From Achromobacter animicus (GTDB lineage: Bacteria; Pseudomonadota; Gammaproteobacteria; Burkholderiales; Burkholderiaceae_B): a DNA stretch of 64,000 nt. Of this stretch, positions 18,001 to 26,163 are shown piece by piece. The notes below the pieces were generated by a model. It was not told where the DNA came from. It saw only the letters and a program-made list of their open reading frames with translations, and did no database searches. Location of the stretch: NCBI RefSeq assembly GCF_902859585.1, contig NZ_CADIJM010000002.1, positions 1 to 64,000 on the forward strand, given 5' to 3'. Positions within the stretch are counted from its first letter, which is position 1; each line of letters opens with the position of its first letter. A program made the translations under genes and the position numbers.

Positions 18001-18339
18001 TTACTGCTGGGGTGGCGAGAGTGTCGCCGCTTGCCGCTTCACGGACTCTGCTGAATGACTCCTTACCTTGTCCTTGTGCTTGATGACCTGACGGTCGACT
18101 TTGTCAGCAAGAAGGTCTATGGCTGCATAGAGGTTTTCATCGGTTGCTTCACAATGAATGTCCTTGCCGCTCAGACGCATGGTGATTTCGGCTCTATGCC
18201 GCAGGGGCTCTACTGAGAGCATGACCTGGGTATCGATGACGTGATCGAAATGCCGCAGCACTCGCGCCAGTTTGTTCATGACATATTCCCGGATGGCCGG
18301 GGTGACGTCGAGGTGACGACCGCAGATGCTCAGGTTCAT
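18001..18339 (-). CDS. hpf: Ribosome hibernation promoting factor (short HPF)
   Basis: A 112-residue protein of the HPF/YfiA family (MNLSICGRHLDVTPAIREYVMNKLARVLRHF...). It keeps the LSGKDIHCEATDENLYAAIDLLADKVDRQVIKHKDK block that lies in the 30S decoding region and blocks mRNA and tRNA. It is the short form (no C-terminal dimerisation domain), which with RMF makes 100S ribosomes in other proteobacteria. The start is the ATG at 18339, preceded by an AAGGAGAG ribosome-binding site 6 bases upstream; a longer in-frame start lacks this. It lies between lptB and ptsN, where rpoN is often found but is absent here. Confidence 0.93.
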   Translation of the reverse strand: MNLSICGRHLDVTPAIREYVMNKLARVLRHFDHVIDTQVMLSVEPLRHRAEITMRLSGKDIHCEATDENLYAAIDLLADKVDRQVIKHKDKVRSHSAESVKRQAATLSPPQQ

Positions 18340-18433
18340 AGTGTGCTCTCCTTCTAAAAGAGGAAAAAATTGCGCAAAAGGCGCGGTGGGGTCGTAGGCG
18401 TTCTCCTTCAATAAGCAGGGTTCGTTTAGCTCT

Positions 18434-18461
18434 AGTGTATAGACTCGGGCCGATAAAACAA
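18434..18461 (-). promoter_or_regulatory. Candidate hpf promoter
   Basis: On the minus strand TTGTTT (18461-18456) and TACACT (18439-18434) are separated by 16 bases, about 95 bases ahead of the hpf start. It is a moderate sigma-70 match only. Confidence 0.35.
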
Positions 18462-18555
18462 GCTGACCTACCGCAACTTCATGGCATTTTTATGGCTGAG
18501 CCCGAGGGCGTATGGCGGTCTATTTTTATGCGTTACGGGGTCTTTCAGGCAGTGG

Positions 18556-19350
18556 TTACATACGGAAGTGTTCGCCCAGGTACACCCGGCGAACGGCGGG
18601 GTCGCCCACGATTTCGTCGGGGTGGCCGTCGGTCAGCACCTTGCCTTCGCTGATGATGTAGGCGCGGTCGCAGATGCCCAGGGTTTCGCGCACGTTGTGG
18701 TCGGTGATCAGCACCCCGATCCCCCGGCCCTTCAGGAAGCGCACGATGCGCTGGATTTCGATGACCGCAATGGGATCCACGCCCGCGAACGGTTCGTCCA
18801 GCAGGATGAAACGCGGACTGGTGGCCAGCGCGCGCGCGATTTCCACGCGGCGGCGTTCACCGCCCGACAGCGAGATGGCGGCGTTGCTGCGGATGTGCCC
18901 GATCTGCAGTTCTTCGAGCAGCGATTCCATCTGTTCGTTGATCTTGGGGGTCGACAGCGGACGGCCATCCGCACCCACTTGCAGTTCAAGCACCGCGCGG
19001 ATGTTCTGCTCCACCGTCAGGCGGCGGAACACGGAGGCGTCCTGCGGCAGGTACGACAGGCCCATGCGCGCGCGCTTGTGGATGGGCATCGCGGTGATGA
19101 CGGAGCCGTCGATTTCAATGCGGCCGGCGTCCGCCGGCACCAGGCCGACGATCATGTAGAAGCTGGTGGTCTTGCCGGCGCCATTGGGGCCCAGCAGGCC
19201 GACGACTTCGCCGCTGACCACGGACAGGGACACGTCCTGCACGACGGTGCGGCCGTTGTAGGTCTTGCGCAGTCCGGTTGCGCGCAGGCTGCCCTGCTTG
19301 ACGCCCGAAGGGGCGGAGGTCACGGGGGTCGGCACTGAAGGTTGATTCAT
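18556..19350 (-). CDS. lptB: LPS export ABC transporter ATP-binding protein
   Basis: A 264-residue ABC ATPase with Walker [10 protein letters not shown] (about 54-62), signature [15 protein letters not shown] (about 162), Walker [14 protein letters not shown] (about 181) and switch histidine in LITDHN. LptB2 with LptFG extracts lipopolysaccharide from the inner membrane and drives it along the Lpt bridge. The N-terminal 20 residues are a variable extension. It follows lptA by 33 bases in the kdsD-kdsC-lptC-lptA-lptB run, the usual order; lptFG are elsewhere. Confidence 0.96.
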   Translation of the reverse strand: MNQPSVPTPVTSAPSGVKQGSLRATGLRKTYNGRTVVQDVSLSVVSGEVVGLLGPNGAGKTTSFYMIVGLVPADAGRIEIDGSVITAMPIHKRARMGLSYLPQDASVFRRLTVEQNIRAVLELQVGADGRPLSTPKINEQMESLLEELQIGHIRSNAAISLSGGERRRVEIARALATSPRFILLDEPFAGVDPIAVIEIQRIVRFLKGRGIGVLITDHNVRETLGICDRAYIISEGKVLTDGHPDEIVGDPAVRRVYLGEHFRM

Positions 19351-19383
19351 CGTGGCTGCGATTGGTGTTGCGGGAGAAGCGCT

Positions 19384-20007
19384 TCAGCGCCCTTTCTTGG
19401 CTGCCTGCTGCTTGCGGCATTCGGCGACGGCGGCGTCCAGCTTGGCGCGCGGTTCGGCCAAGGAACGCACGCGTCCACCGGCCGCGGCGGAGTTCGGGCC
19501 GCCTTGCGCTTCGTAAGTGCCGGACTTCTCGTTGTAGCGTACCCGTTCGCCGCGAATGGTATCGAACGGTTTCCCACAGACGTAGCGGGTCACGATGGCC
19601 TGGCCGATCAGGTCGAACGTGCTATTGGTACCGTCGTATTCGGCGCGCAGGCCCTTGCCTTCGATGAGTTCGAAGTTTTCGGGGCGCTCCTGGCGGATGG
19701 TGACGACCTTGCCCTTGTTGGCCGTGGCCGTGCCGTACTGGTTGCCCTTGGCATCCTCGTTCATCTGCAAGGTGTCGGAGGTCAGCGTCATCAAGCCGCG
19801 CGTCATGTTGACGTTGCCGGTGAATACGCTTTGTTTCTTCACGTCGTCGTAGTGCAGCGTGTCCGACAGGATCAGCGTGCTGGGCTCTTCGGCCGGCGCG
19901 GCCGCTTTCGGTTCCGCCGCGTGGGCCGGCGCAAGCGCGCAGGCCGTCAACAGCACGGCGCCCATCAGGCGGGTCGTCGGGGCGAGGAGGGTCCGAAGGT
20001 CGGTCAT
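19384..20007 (-). CDS. lptA: LPS transport periplasmic protein LptA
   Basis: A 207-residue periplasmic protein with a signal peptide (about 1-30, ending AHA|AEP). An OstA/LptA beta-jellyroll follows (LILSDTLHYDDVKKQSVFTGNVNMTRGLMTLTSDTLQM, YGTATANKGKVVTIRQE, RYVCGKPFDTIRGERVRYNEKSGTYEAQGG). It forms the bridge that carries LPS across the periplasm from LptC to LptD. The ATG overlaps the lptC stop (ATGA). The last 25 residues are Arg/Lys/Ala-rich, a tail seen in some betaproteobacterial LptA proteins. Confidence 0.93.
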   Translation of the reverse strand: MTDLRTLLAPTTRLMGAVLLTACALAPAHAAEPKAAAPAEEPSTLILSDTLHYDDVKKQSVFTGNVNMTRGLMTLTSDTLQMNEDAKGNQYGTATANKGKVVTIRQERPENFELIEGKGLRAEYDGTNSTFDLIGQAIVTRYVCGKPFDTIRGERVRYNEKSGTYEAQGGPNSAAAGGRVRSLAEPRAKLDAAVAECRKQQAAKKGR

Positions 20008-20636
20008 GGTTTTTTCTGGTCAGTGTTGTTGGCTGGAATTTCGGTGCGGCGTTGCTGTCTGCCTTCCGAACCGGCAATTTCCACGTCGGTCGATGCCGAA
20101 ACCTGCAATTGGCGAGTCTTGTTGTTGTAGTGCATGCCCGTGCCCTGCATGCGCGAGCGGCCCTTCAGGACCGTGGCAGGCAGGTCGGTGAAGACCACGT
20201 CTTCATCGGGCAGGATGATGAGTTGCTGGCTGCGCACGTCCAGCATGTCGTTCTCGGGGTCGGGCTGCCGCAGCACATGGGCGTCGCCTTGCATGACGAT
20301 GCGCTTGCCGCCTTGTTCCATCACGGCCGTCTTGGACACCGCCACCGTGATCGGATTGGTCTCGCGCTGGCCCACGGCGCGGGGCGCCGTGACGTGATAC
20401 GAGTCGTCGTCGGGGAAGTGTTCCATGTACTCGCCTTCCAGGCGGTTGATGGGCTTGCCCGTGGGATCTGTGCGCAACATCACGAAATTGCGCGACCACG
20501 CATCCATTTCATGGGTGACGCGGCGCGGCGGGTCCACCTGGATGGCGCGTTGCGCGTAATCGGCCGCCCACCACGAACTGGTGACCAGCACCAGCAGCAG
20601 GAACAGCGCGATCAGTGAGGGAAAGCGTTCTTTCAT
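20004..20636 (-). CDS. lptC: LPS export protein LptC
   Basis: A 210-residue bitopic inner-membrane protein: one N-terminal helix (about residues 7-24, LIALFLLLVLVTSSWWAAD), then a periplasmic LptC jellyroll (FVMLRTDPTGKPINRLEGEYMEHFPDDDSYHVTAPRAV, GGKRIVMQGDAHVLR, LLIILPDEDVVFTD-like). It receives LPS from LptB2FG and hands it to LptA. The start at 20636 lies 37 bases after kdsC; a longer reading frame upstream overlaps kdsC and is rejected. Confidence 0.92.
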   Translation of the reverse strand: MKERFPSLIALFLLLVLVTSSWWAADYAQRAIQVDPPRRVTHEMDAWSRNFVMLRTDPTGKPINRLEGEYMEHFPDDDSYHVTAPRAVGQRETNPITVAVSKTAVMEQGGKRIVMQGDAHVLRQPDPENDMLDVRSQQLIILPDEDVVFTDLPATVLKGRSRMQGTGMHYNNKTRQLQVSASTDVEIAGSEGRQQRRTEIPANNTDQKKP

Positions 20637-20673
20637 CGGGTGCGCCGCGAGGGCGTATTCGTTACGGGCGGAA

Positions 20674-21282
20674 TCACTGGATTGCCCCGGGGCCAAGCAG
20701 GCCCGGCGCAGCCAGGAAGGCGCCCAGGCGGCCTTGCGAGGCCAACAGGAGATCGCAGCATTCGCGCACGGCCCCGCTTCCGCCGGGCAGGGTCGAAACC
20801 CAATGCGCGGCCTGGCTGACGTAGCCGGGGGCGTTGGGCACGCTGGCGGCAAAGCCCGCGCGCTGCAAGGCCGGCAGGTCGATGATGTCATCGCCCATGT
20901 AGCCGGTTTGATTCAGTTGGACACCGCAGCGCTGTGCAAGTTCGGTCAGGGCGGTGCCCTTGTCGCGTACGCCCTGGATGACTTCGGCGATACCGAGTTC
21001 GGCCGCGCGGCGCGCGACGATGGGGCCGGAACGGCCCGTGATCAGCGCGACTTTCAGTCCGCCTTCCATCAGCAGCCGCAGCCCGTGGCCGTCCAGCGCG
21101 TGGAAGCGCTTTTGCAGTTCGCCGCCTTCGCCGTAATAGAGGCTGCCGTCGGTCAGCACGCCGTCCACGTCGAAGACCATCAGGCGCACAGCCGCGGCGC
21201 GTTCGCGCACGATGGCGGGGATACGGGCAAGCACCAGCGCTTCGGCTGGGTGATTCAGGGAAGCAGAGAGGTTCATAGTCAT
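20674..21282 (-). CDS. kdsC: 3-deoxy-D-manno-octulosonate 8-phosphate phosphatase
   Basis: A 202-residue HAD phosphatase of the KdsC/YrbI group. The motif LMVFDVDGVLTDGSLYYGEGGE (nucleophile Asp38, acid Asp40) and the lack of a cap domain are family marks, as are LITGRSGPIVARRAAELGI and TGYMGDDIIDLPAL. It removes phosphate from KDO-8-phosphate in lipid A-core synthesis. Its ATG overlaps the kdsD stop (ATGA), so the two consecutive KDO enzymes are coupled. Confidence 0.95.
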   Translation of the reverse strand: MTMNLSASLNHPAEALVLARIPAIVRERAAAVRLMVFDVDGVLTDGSLYYGEGGELQKRFHALDGHGLRLLMEGGLKVALITGRSGPIVARRAAELGIAEVIQGVRDKGTALTELAQRCGVQLNQTGYMGDDIIDLPALQRAGFAASVPNAPGYVSQAAHWVSTLPGGSGAVRECCDLLLASQGRLGAFLAAPGLLGPGAIQ

Positions 21283-22268
21283 ACCACTTTAGCGGCCATC
21301 AGATCGTGCATGTGCAATGCGCCGACCAGCGCGCCGTCATTGTCCATCACCAGCATGTGATTGAGCCGTTGTTCGTCCATCTGCCGGGCGGCCTCGACGG
21401 CCAGCGCCTCGGGATTGATGCTGCGTGGCGATCGCGTCATCCCGGCCTCGACGGTCAGGCTGCGGATGTCGCCGTGCCGCGCGATGAGACGGCGCAAGTC
21501 GCCGTCGGTAAAGATGCCCAGCGGGCGGTGCTGCGTGTCGGTCACGACCGTCATGCCCATGCCCTTGGCCGACATGACCTCCAGGGCCTGCGACACCGAG
21601 GTGCCCGCCGTGACGATGGGCAGGGCCGTTCCCTCGCGCATGACGTCGCGCACATGGGTGAGCAGCCGGCGGCCCAGCGCGCCGCCCGGATGCGAGCGGG
21701 CAAAATCCTGCGGCCCGAATCCGCGCGCTTCCAAGCAGGCGACGGCCAGGGCGTCGCCCAGTGCCAGCGCGGCCGTGGTGCTGGCGGTGGGCGCCAGGTT
21801 CAGCGGGCAGGCCTCTTGCGCCACGCTGGCATCCAGGTGGATGTCGGCCTGGCGGGCCAGTTCGGATTGCGGGTTGCCGGTGATCGCCACCAGGCCGGCG
21901 CCCATGCGGCGCACCACGGGGAGGATGGTCAGCAGTTCCTCGCCCGAGCCCGAATAGGAAATGGCGATGAGGACGTCGTCGCGGGTGATCATGCCCAGGT
22001 CGCCATGGACGGCCTCGGCGGCATGCACGAAGAAGGCAGGCGTGCCGGTCGAGGCCAGCGTTGCGGCGATCTTGCGGGCAATGTGTCCCGTTTTTCCGAT
22101 GCCGCTGACGACCACTCGGCCGCGGCAGGCGAGCAGCAGGTCGACGACCCGCGTGAAGCTGTCATCCAGCCGGGCGGACAGGTCCAGCAGGCCCTGGCTT
22201 TCGATCTGTAGCGTTCTGCGCGCGGATGCCAGCGCGGTGCCGGACGATGAGGTGGGATGGTCGGTCAT
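21279..22268 (-). CDS. kdsD: Arabinose-5-phosphate isomerase
   Basis: A 329-residue enzyme with an N-terminal SIS domain (RVVVSGIGKTGHIARKIAATLASTGTPAFFVHAAEAVHGDLGMI, ISYSGSGEEL) and two C-terminal CBS domains (about 205-260 and 272-325, VMREGTALPIVTAGTSVSQALEVMSAKGMGMTVVTD). It makes D-arabinose 5-phosphate from ribulose 5-phosphate, the first step to KDO. It is the first gene of the minus-strand LPS block and is divergent from purT. Confidence 0.95.
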   Translation of the reverse strand: MTDHPTSSSGTALASARRTLQIESQGLLDLSARLDDSFTRVVDLLLACRGRVVVSGIGKTGHIARKIAATLASTGTPAFFVHAAEAVHGDLGMITRDDVLIAISYSGSGEELLTILPVVRRMGAGLVAITGNPQSELARQADIHLDASVAQEACPLNLAPTASTTAALALGDALAVACLEARGFGPQDFARSHPGGALGRRLLTHVRDVMREGTALPIVTAGTSVSQALEVMSAKGMGMTVVTDTQHRPLGIFTDGDLRRLIARHGDIRSLTVEAGMTRSPRSINPEALAVEAARQMDEQRLNHMLVMDNDGALVGALHMHDLMAAKVV

Positions 22269-22371
22269 GGGCGGATTTTAATCGCAGTATGCTAGTTTGC
22301 CCCGCGCAGGGGCGTATGGCATGCTGGCGAGTCTTTCAACGGCTTTCAAACTTTCCTTCCAGGCCCGCTCC

Positions 22372-23589
22372 ATGTCCAGCATTTCCAGTCCCGTCCTTGG
22401 CACGCCACTGTCCCCCTTGGCCACCCGCGTCATGCTGCTGGGTTCCGGTGAGCTGGGCAAAGAGGTCATCATCGCCCTGCAGCGTCTGGGCGTCGAAGTC
22501 ATTGCGGTGGATCGGTATGCGGACGCCCCGGGCCATCAGGTGGCGCACCGGGCGCATGTGGTCTCGATGACAGACCCGCAAGCCCTGCGGCAGGTCATCG
22601 AGCAGGAGCAGCCGCACGTTATTGTCCCCGAAATCGAGGCCATTGCCACCAGCCTGCTGGTGGAACTGGAAGCGGCCGGCGTGGCGCGCGTTACCCCGAC
22701 GGCCCGCGCGGCCCAGCTCACCATGAATCGCGAGGGTATCCGCCGCCTGGCGGCCGAGACCCTGGGTTTGCCGACCTCGCCGTACAGCTTCGTCGACACC
22801 GAGGAAGAACTGCGCCAGGCCATCGACGGCGGCATCGGCTATCCGTGCGTCATCAAGCCGGTCATGTCGTCCTCGGGCAAGGGCCAGTCGGTCATCAAGA
22901 GCGCCGACGACGTCGCTTCCGCCTGGCGCTATGCCCAGGAAGGGGGCCGGGTCGGGGGCGGCCGCGCCATCGTCGAGGGGTTCATCCGCTTCGACTACGA
23001 AATTACGCTTCTGACCGTGCGTGCCCGCGGCGCCGACGGCCAGGTCGAGACCCGGTACTGCGAGCCCATCGGCCACAAGCAGGTCGACGGCGACTACGTC
23101 GAAAGCTGGCAGCCGCACCCCATGTCGCCCGCAGCGCTGCAGCGCGCTCGCGACATCGCATTGGCCGTTACGTCGGAGCTGGGCGGCCTGGGTATCTTCG
23201 GCGTCGAGCTCTTCGTGGCGGGCGATCAGGTCTGGTTCTCGGAAGTCAGTCCGCGTCCGCACGACACCGGCATGGTCACCATGATTACGCAGGTGCAGAA
23301 CGAATTCGAACTGCACGCCCGCGCGCTCCTGGGGCTGCCTGTCGACCCCAGCCTGCGCCAGCCGGGCGCCAGCAGCGTCATCTATGGCGGCGTGGAAGCC
23401 AAGGCCGTGACTTTCCACGGCGTGGCCGAGGCGCTGGCCGAGCCCGGCACGGACATCCGACTCTTTGGCAAGCCTGAATCCTTCGTCAAGCGCCGCATGG
23501 GCGTGGGGCTGGCCGTGGCCGAGGACGTTGCCGCCGCCCGCGCCAAGGCCAAGCGCGTGTCGGCCGCCGTGACCGTCAAGGCCGGCTGA
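22372..23589 (+). CDS. purT: Formate-dependent phosphoribosylglycinamide formyltransferase
   Basis: A 405-residue ATP-grasp enzyme. Visible are the N-terminal [41 protein letters not shown], the central [20 protein letters not shown] (ATP-grasp phosphate loop), and the C-terminal [28 protein letters not shown] metal-binding segment. PurT uses ATP and formate instead of formyl-THF in purine step three. The ATG at 22372 gives the family length; in-frame starts 25 and 17 codons upstream add non-family sequence. It stands alone, divergent from kdsD, with its own terminator. Confidence 0.95.
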   Translation: MSSISSPVLGTPLSPLATRVMLLGSGELGKEVIIALQRLGVEVIAVDRYADAPGHQVAHRAHVVSMTDPQALRQVIEQEQPHVIVPEIEAIATSLLVELEAAGVARVTPTARAAQLTMNREGIRRLAAETLGLPTSPYSFVDTEEELRQAIDGGIGYPCVIKPVMSSSGKGQSVIKSADDVASAWRYAQEGGRVGGGRAIVEGFIRFDYEITLLTVRARGADGQVETRYCEPIGHKQVDGDYVESWQPHPMSPAALQRARDIALAVTSELGGLGIFGVELFVAGDQVWFSEVSPRPHDTGMVTMITQVQNEFELHARALLGLPVDPSLRQPGASSVIYGGVEAKAVTFHGVAEALAEPGTDIRLFGKPESFVKRRMGVGLAVAEDVAAARAKAKRVSAAVTVKAG

Positions 23590-23663
23590 CCGCGCTGAAC
23601 CAACGCCGCTGAGGGGATAGCGCCCGCCGTTCCCGCCGCTTTTTCCCCCGAAGTAAGCCACCC

Positions 23664-23686
23664 GCCACCCGGCCGGTGGCTTTTTT
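23664..23686 (+). terminator. Rho-independent terminator of purT
   Basis: GCCACC (23664-23669) pairs with GGTGGC (23675-23680) and is followed by six T. Confidence 0.8.
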
Positions 23687-23801
23687 GTTGTCCGCCGCCA
23701 CCCGCCAGGTGTTGTATGGCTGTCACGTTCGGCGGCTAATTTGCCCTGCGTGTCCTCTGAATGACGTTCGTTTGCGCCCTTGCCCCTGCGGCAAGTGTGG
23801 T

Positions 23802-23830
23802 TTGCGCTTTCTCATCGTTTGTTCGATAAT
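23802..23830 (+). promoter_or_regulatory. Sigma-70 type promoter of the GbsR/MarR-type regulator
   Basis: TTGCGC (23802-23807) and GATAAT (23825-23830) are spaced by exactly 17 bases. The predicted start, near 23837, falls inside the palindrome at 23829-23848, 65 bases ahead of the ATG. Confidence 0.6.
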
Positions 23831-23848
23831 TTCAGAAATTTCTGAAAT
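23829..23848. promoter_or_regulatory. Perfect 20-bp palindrome, probable autoregulatory operator
   Basis: ATTTCAGAAATTTCTGAAAT equals its own reverse complement. It begins inside the -10 box and covers the predicted transcription start, the place where a dimeric repressor would block its own gene. A partial copy, TTTCAGGAAA, lies at 24465-24474 ahead of cydA. Confidence 0.65.
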
Positions 23849-23901
23849 CAACGTAACTGCATATGTCGTGCAGCGCGTCGTTGTGTTACCGGCTGATCCT
23901 C

Positions 23902-24447
23902 ATGGCGCTTTCGCCCCAAATTGAACGTTTTGTCCTGCACTTCGGTGAAATGGGCAGCCGCTGGGGCGTGAATCGCACGGTCGGCCAGATCTACGCCCTG
24001 CTTTTTCTCGCGCCGCAGCCGCTCAATGCCGACGACATCGCCGAAGCCCTGGGCTTTTCGCGCTCGAACGTCAGCCTGGGCCTGAAAGAGCTGCAGTCCT
24101 GGCGCCTGGTCAAGCTGATCCATCAGGTGGGCGACCGCCGCGACTACTTCGAGACGCCCAAGGACGTCTGGGAAATCTTCCGCATCCTCATGGAAGAGAA
24201 GCGCAAGCGCGAAGTCGATCCCACCCTCACGCTCCTGCGCGACACGCTGCTGGAGTCGCCGTCCGGCGCGGACGAGGCTTACGCGCAACAACGAATGACC
24301 GAAATGCTGGAGCTCATCGAACTATCCACGGGGTGGTTCGATGAGGTTCAACGGCTGCCGCCCGAAACCCTCCAAAGCCTCATGAAACTTGGTTCCAAGG
24401 TGCAGAAGGTGTTGGGATTCGCCGGCAAATTGCGGGGCAAGGGCTGA
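23902..24447 (+). CDS. GbsR/MarR family transcriptional regulator
   Basis: A 181-residue winged-helix regulator of the GbsR branch of the MarR superfamily. The DNA-binding part is LNADDIAEALGFSRSNVSLGLKELQSWRLVKLIHQVGDRRDYFETPKDVWEIFRIL (about 40-95), followed by a helical dimer region. GbsR-like proteins are usually repressors. The gene lies directly ahead of the cyd operon on the same strand (127 bases to cydA), so it is a candidate regulator of bd oxidase. The start at 23902 (MALSPQ) is chosen because the palindromic operator lies upstream; an earlier in-frame ATG at 23863 adds 13 unlikely residues. Confidence 0.85.
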   Translation: MALSPQIERFVLHFGEMGSRWGVNRTVGQIYALLFLAPQPLNADDIAEALGFSRSNVSLGLKELQSWRLVKLIHQVGDRRDYFETPKDVWEIFRILMEEKRKREVDPTLTLLRDTLLESPSGADEAYAQQRMTEMLELIELSTGWFDEVQRLPPETLQSLMKLGSKVQKVLGFAGKLRGKG

Positions 24448-24464
24448 TCCGTCACGCCTCGATT

Positions 24465-24474
24465 TTTCAGGAAA
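24465..24474. promoter_or_regulatory. Half-site resembling the upstream palindrome, ahead of cydA
   Basis: TTTCAGGAAA at 24465-24474 matches the left half (TTTCAGAAA) of the 23829-23848 palindrome with one extra base, about 100 bases ahead of the cydA ATG. A matching right half is not evident, so this is a weak candidate. Confidence 0.3.
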
Positions 24475-24574
24475 CCTCTATGAAGTTGTTATGCAACGCC
24501 CCTAATATGGCGCGTCAGACGGCCTGGGAACCATGCCGGTTGCCGCAGCGCGTCGACGCCTTGGGAGCAGCCTC

Positions 24575-26149
24575 ATGATTGATCTCGATGTCGTGAACCT
24601 CTCGCGGTTCCAGTTCGCCGCGACTGCGCTCTACCATTTCATCTTTGTCCCGCTCACGCTTGGCCTGTCGTTCATTCTGGCCATCATGGAAAGCGTGTAT
24701 GTCATGACCGGACGCGCCATCTGGAAAAAGATGACGATGTTCTGGGGCACGCTGTTCGGCATCAACTTCGCGCTTGGCGTAGCCACCGGCGTGGTGATGG
24801 AGTTCCAGTTCGGCATGAACTGGTCCTACTACAGCCACTACGTCGGCGACATCTTCGGCGCGCCGCTGGCGCTTGAAGGGCTGATGGCGTTCTTCCTGGA
24901 AGCCACCTTCGTCGGCCTGTTCTTCTTCGGCTGGAACCGCATGTCCAAGGTCAGCCACCTGGCCGTGACCTGGCTGGTTGCCTTCGGCACCAACTTCTCG
25001 GCCCTGTGGATCCTGATCGCCAACGGCTGGATGCAGAATCCGGTCGGCGCGATCTTCAACCCCGACACGATGCGCATGGAAATGACCGACTTCGCCGCGG
25101 TCATCTTCAACCCGGTCGCGCAAGCCAAGTTCGTGCACACCGTCAGCGCCGGCTACGTGGCGGGCGCCATGTTCGTCATGTCGATCAGCGCCTGGTATCT
25201 GCTGCGCGGCCGTCATATTGATCTGGCCAAGCGCTCGATGGCGGTGGCGGCCAGCTTCGGTCTGGCCGGCGCCCTGTCGGTGGTCGTGCTGGGTGACGAA
25301 AGCGGCTACCTCACCACCGAACACCAGAAGATGAAGATCGCGGCCATGGAGTCCATGTGGCACACCGAGCCCGCGCCTGCGTCGTTCAACCTGTTCGCCA
25401 TCCCGAACCAGGCCGAGCGCCGCAACGATTTCGCGATCGAGATTCCCTACGTCATGGGCATCATCGGCACGCGGTCGCTGACCACGCCGCTGCTGGGGAT
25501 CAACGACCTGATCCTGCGCGCCGAGAATCGCATCCGCGACGGCATGGTGGCGTACGAGGCCCTGCAGAAGATCCGCGCCAATCCCAAGGACGTCGATGCC
25601 CGCATGGTGTTCGACAAGACCTGGCCGGACCTGGGCTACGCGCTGCTCGTCAAGCGTCACCAGCCCGACATCAGCAAGGTCACCGAGGCCGACATCAAGC
25701 AGGCCGCGATCGATACCGTGCCGACCGTGGCGCCGCTGTTCTGGGCGTTCCGCATCATGGTCGCGGTGGGCATGTACCTGATCGTGTTCTTCGGCGTCGC
25801 GTTCTGGCTTGCCTCGCGCGGCCGTCTGGACAAGCGTCCGGCGCTGCTCAAGGTGGCGTTGTGGAGTCTGCCGCTGCCGTGGGTCGCCATCGAGAGCGGC
25901 TGGTTCGTCGCGGAATACGGCCGCCAGCCCTGGGTGATCGAAGGCGTGCTGCCGACCTATTACGCGGCATCGGGCCTGACGATGACCGACCTCGTCATCA
26001 GCCTGTCGATCTTCCTGGTGCTGTACACGATCCTGCTCATCATCGGCGTGAAGGTCATGCTGCATGCCATCAAGGCCGGACCGAAATCCGACGGGCCGGC
26101 GCCGGGTGATGCCGCCGCCGATCCGGTCCACGCCGCCGTGCGCGCGTAA
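24575..26149 (+). CDS. cydA: Cytochrome bd ubiquinol oxidase subunit I
   Basis: A 524-residue membrane protein. The heme b595 histidine lies in TALYHFIFVPLTLG (His21), the heme b558 histidine in KFVHTVSAGYVAG, and the quinol-binding GRQPW motif in WFVAEYGRQPWVIEGVLPT. The Q loop between helices VI and VII is long (GDESGYLTTEHQKMKIAAMESMWHTEPAPASFNLFAIP through SIPRVAPLF-like TVPTVAPLFWAF), so this is the E. coli long-loop type rather than the short CioA type. It oxidises ubiquinol and reduces oxygen with high affinity. The start is the ATG at 24575. Confidence 0.96.
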   Translation: MIDLDVVNLSRFQFAATALYHFIFVPLTLGLSFILAIMESVYVMTGRAIWKKMTMFWGTLFGINFALGVATGVVMEFQFGMNWSYYSHYVGDIFGAPLALEGLMAFFLEATFVGLFFFGWNRMSKVSHLAVTWLVAFGTNFSALWILIANGWMQNPVGAIFNPDTMRMEMTDFAAVIFNPVAQAKFVHTVSAGYVAGAMFVMSISAWYLLRGRHIDLAKRSMAVAASFGLAGALSVVVLGDESGYLTTEHQKMKIAAMESMWHTEPAPASFNLFAIPNQAERRNDFAIEIPYVMGIIGTRSLTTPLLGINDLILRAENRIRDGMVAYEALQKIRANPKDVDARMVFDKTWPDLGYALLVKRHQPDISKVTEADIKQAAIDTVPTVAPLFWAFRIMVAVGMYLIVFFGVAFWLASRGRLDKRPALLKVALWSLPLPWVAIESGWFVAEYGRQPWVIEGVLPTYYAASGLTMTDLVISLSIFLVLYTILLIIGVKVMLHAIKAGPKSDGPAPGDAAADPVHAAVRA

Positions 26150-26163
26150 GGGGAGAAACGCAA

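Larger units (their letters stand above)
23590..23901. other. Intergenic region purT to GbsR-type regulator
   Basis: This 312-base gap holds the purT terminator near its start and, near its end, a good sigma-70 promoter overlapped by a 20-bp perfect palindrome (both listed separately). The stretch 23690-23800 shows nothing that I can name. Confidence 0.6.

Noticed and set aside
20637-20891. Upstream extension of lptC across kdsC
   Set aside because: The extra residues are a shadow of kdsC; the LptC membrane helix starts directly after the ATG at 20636.
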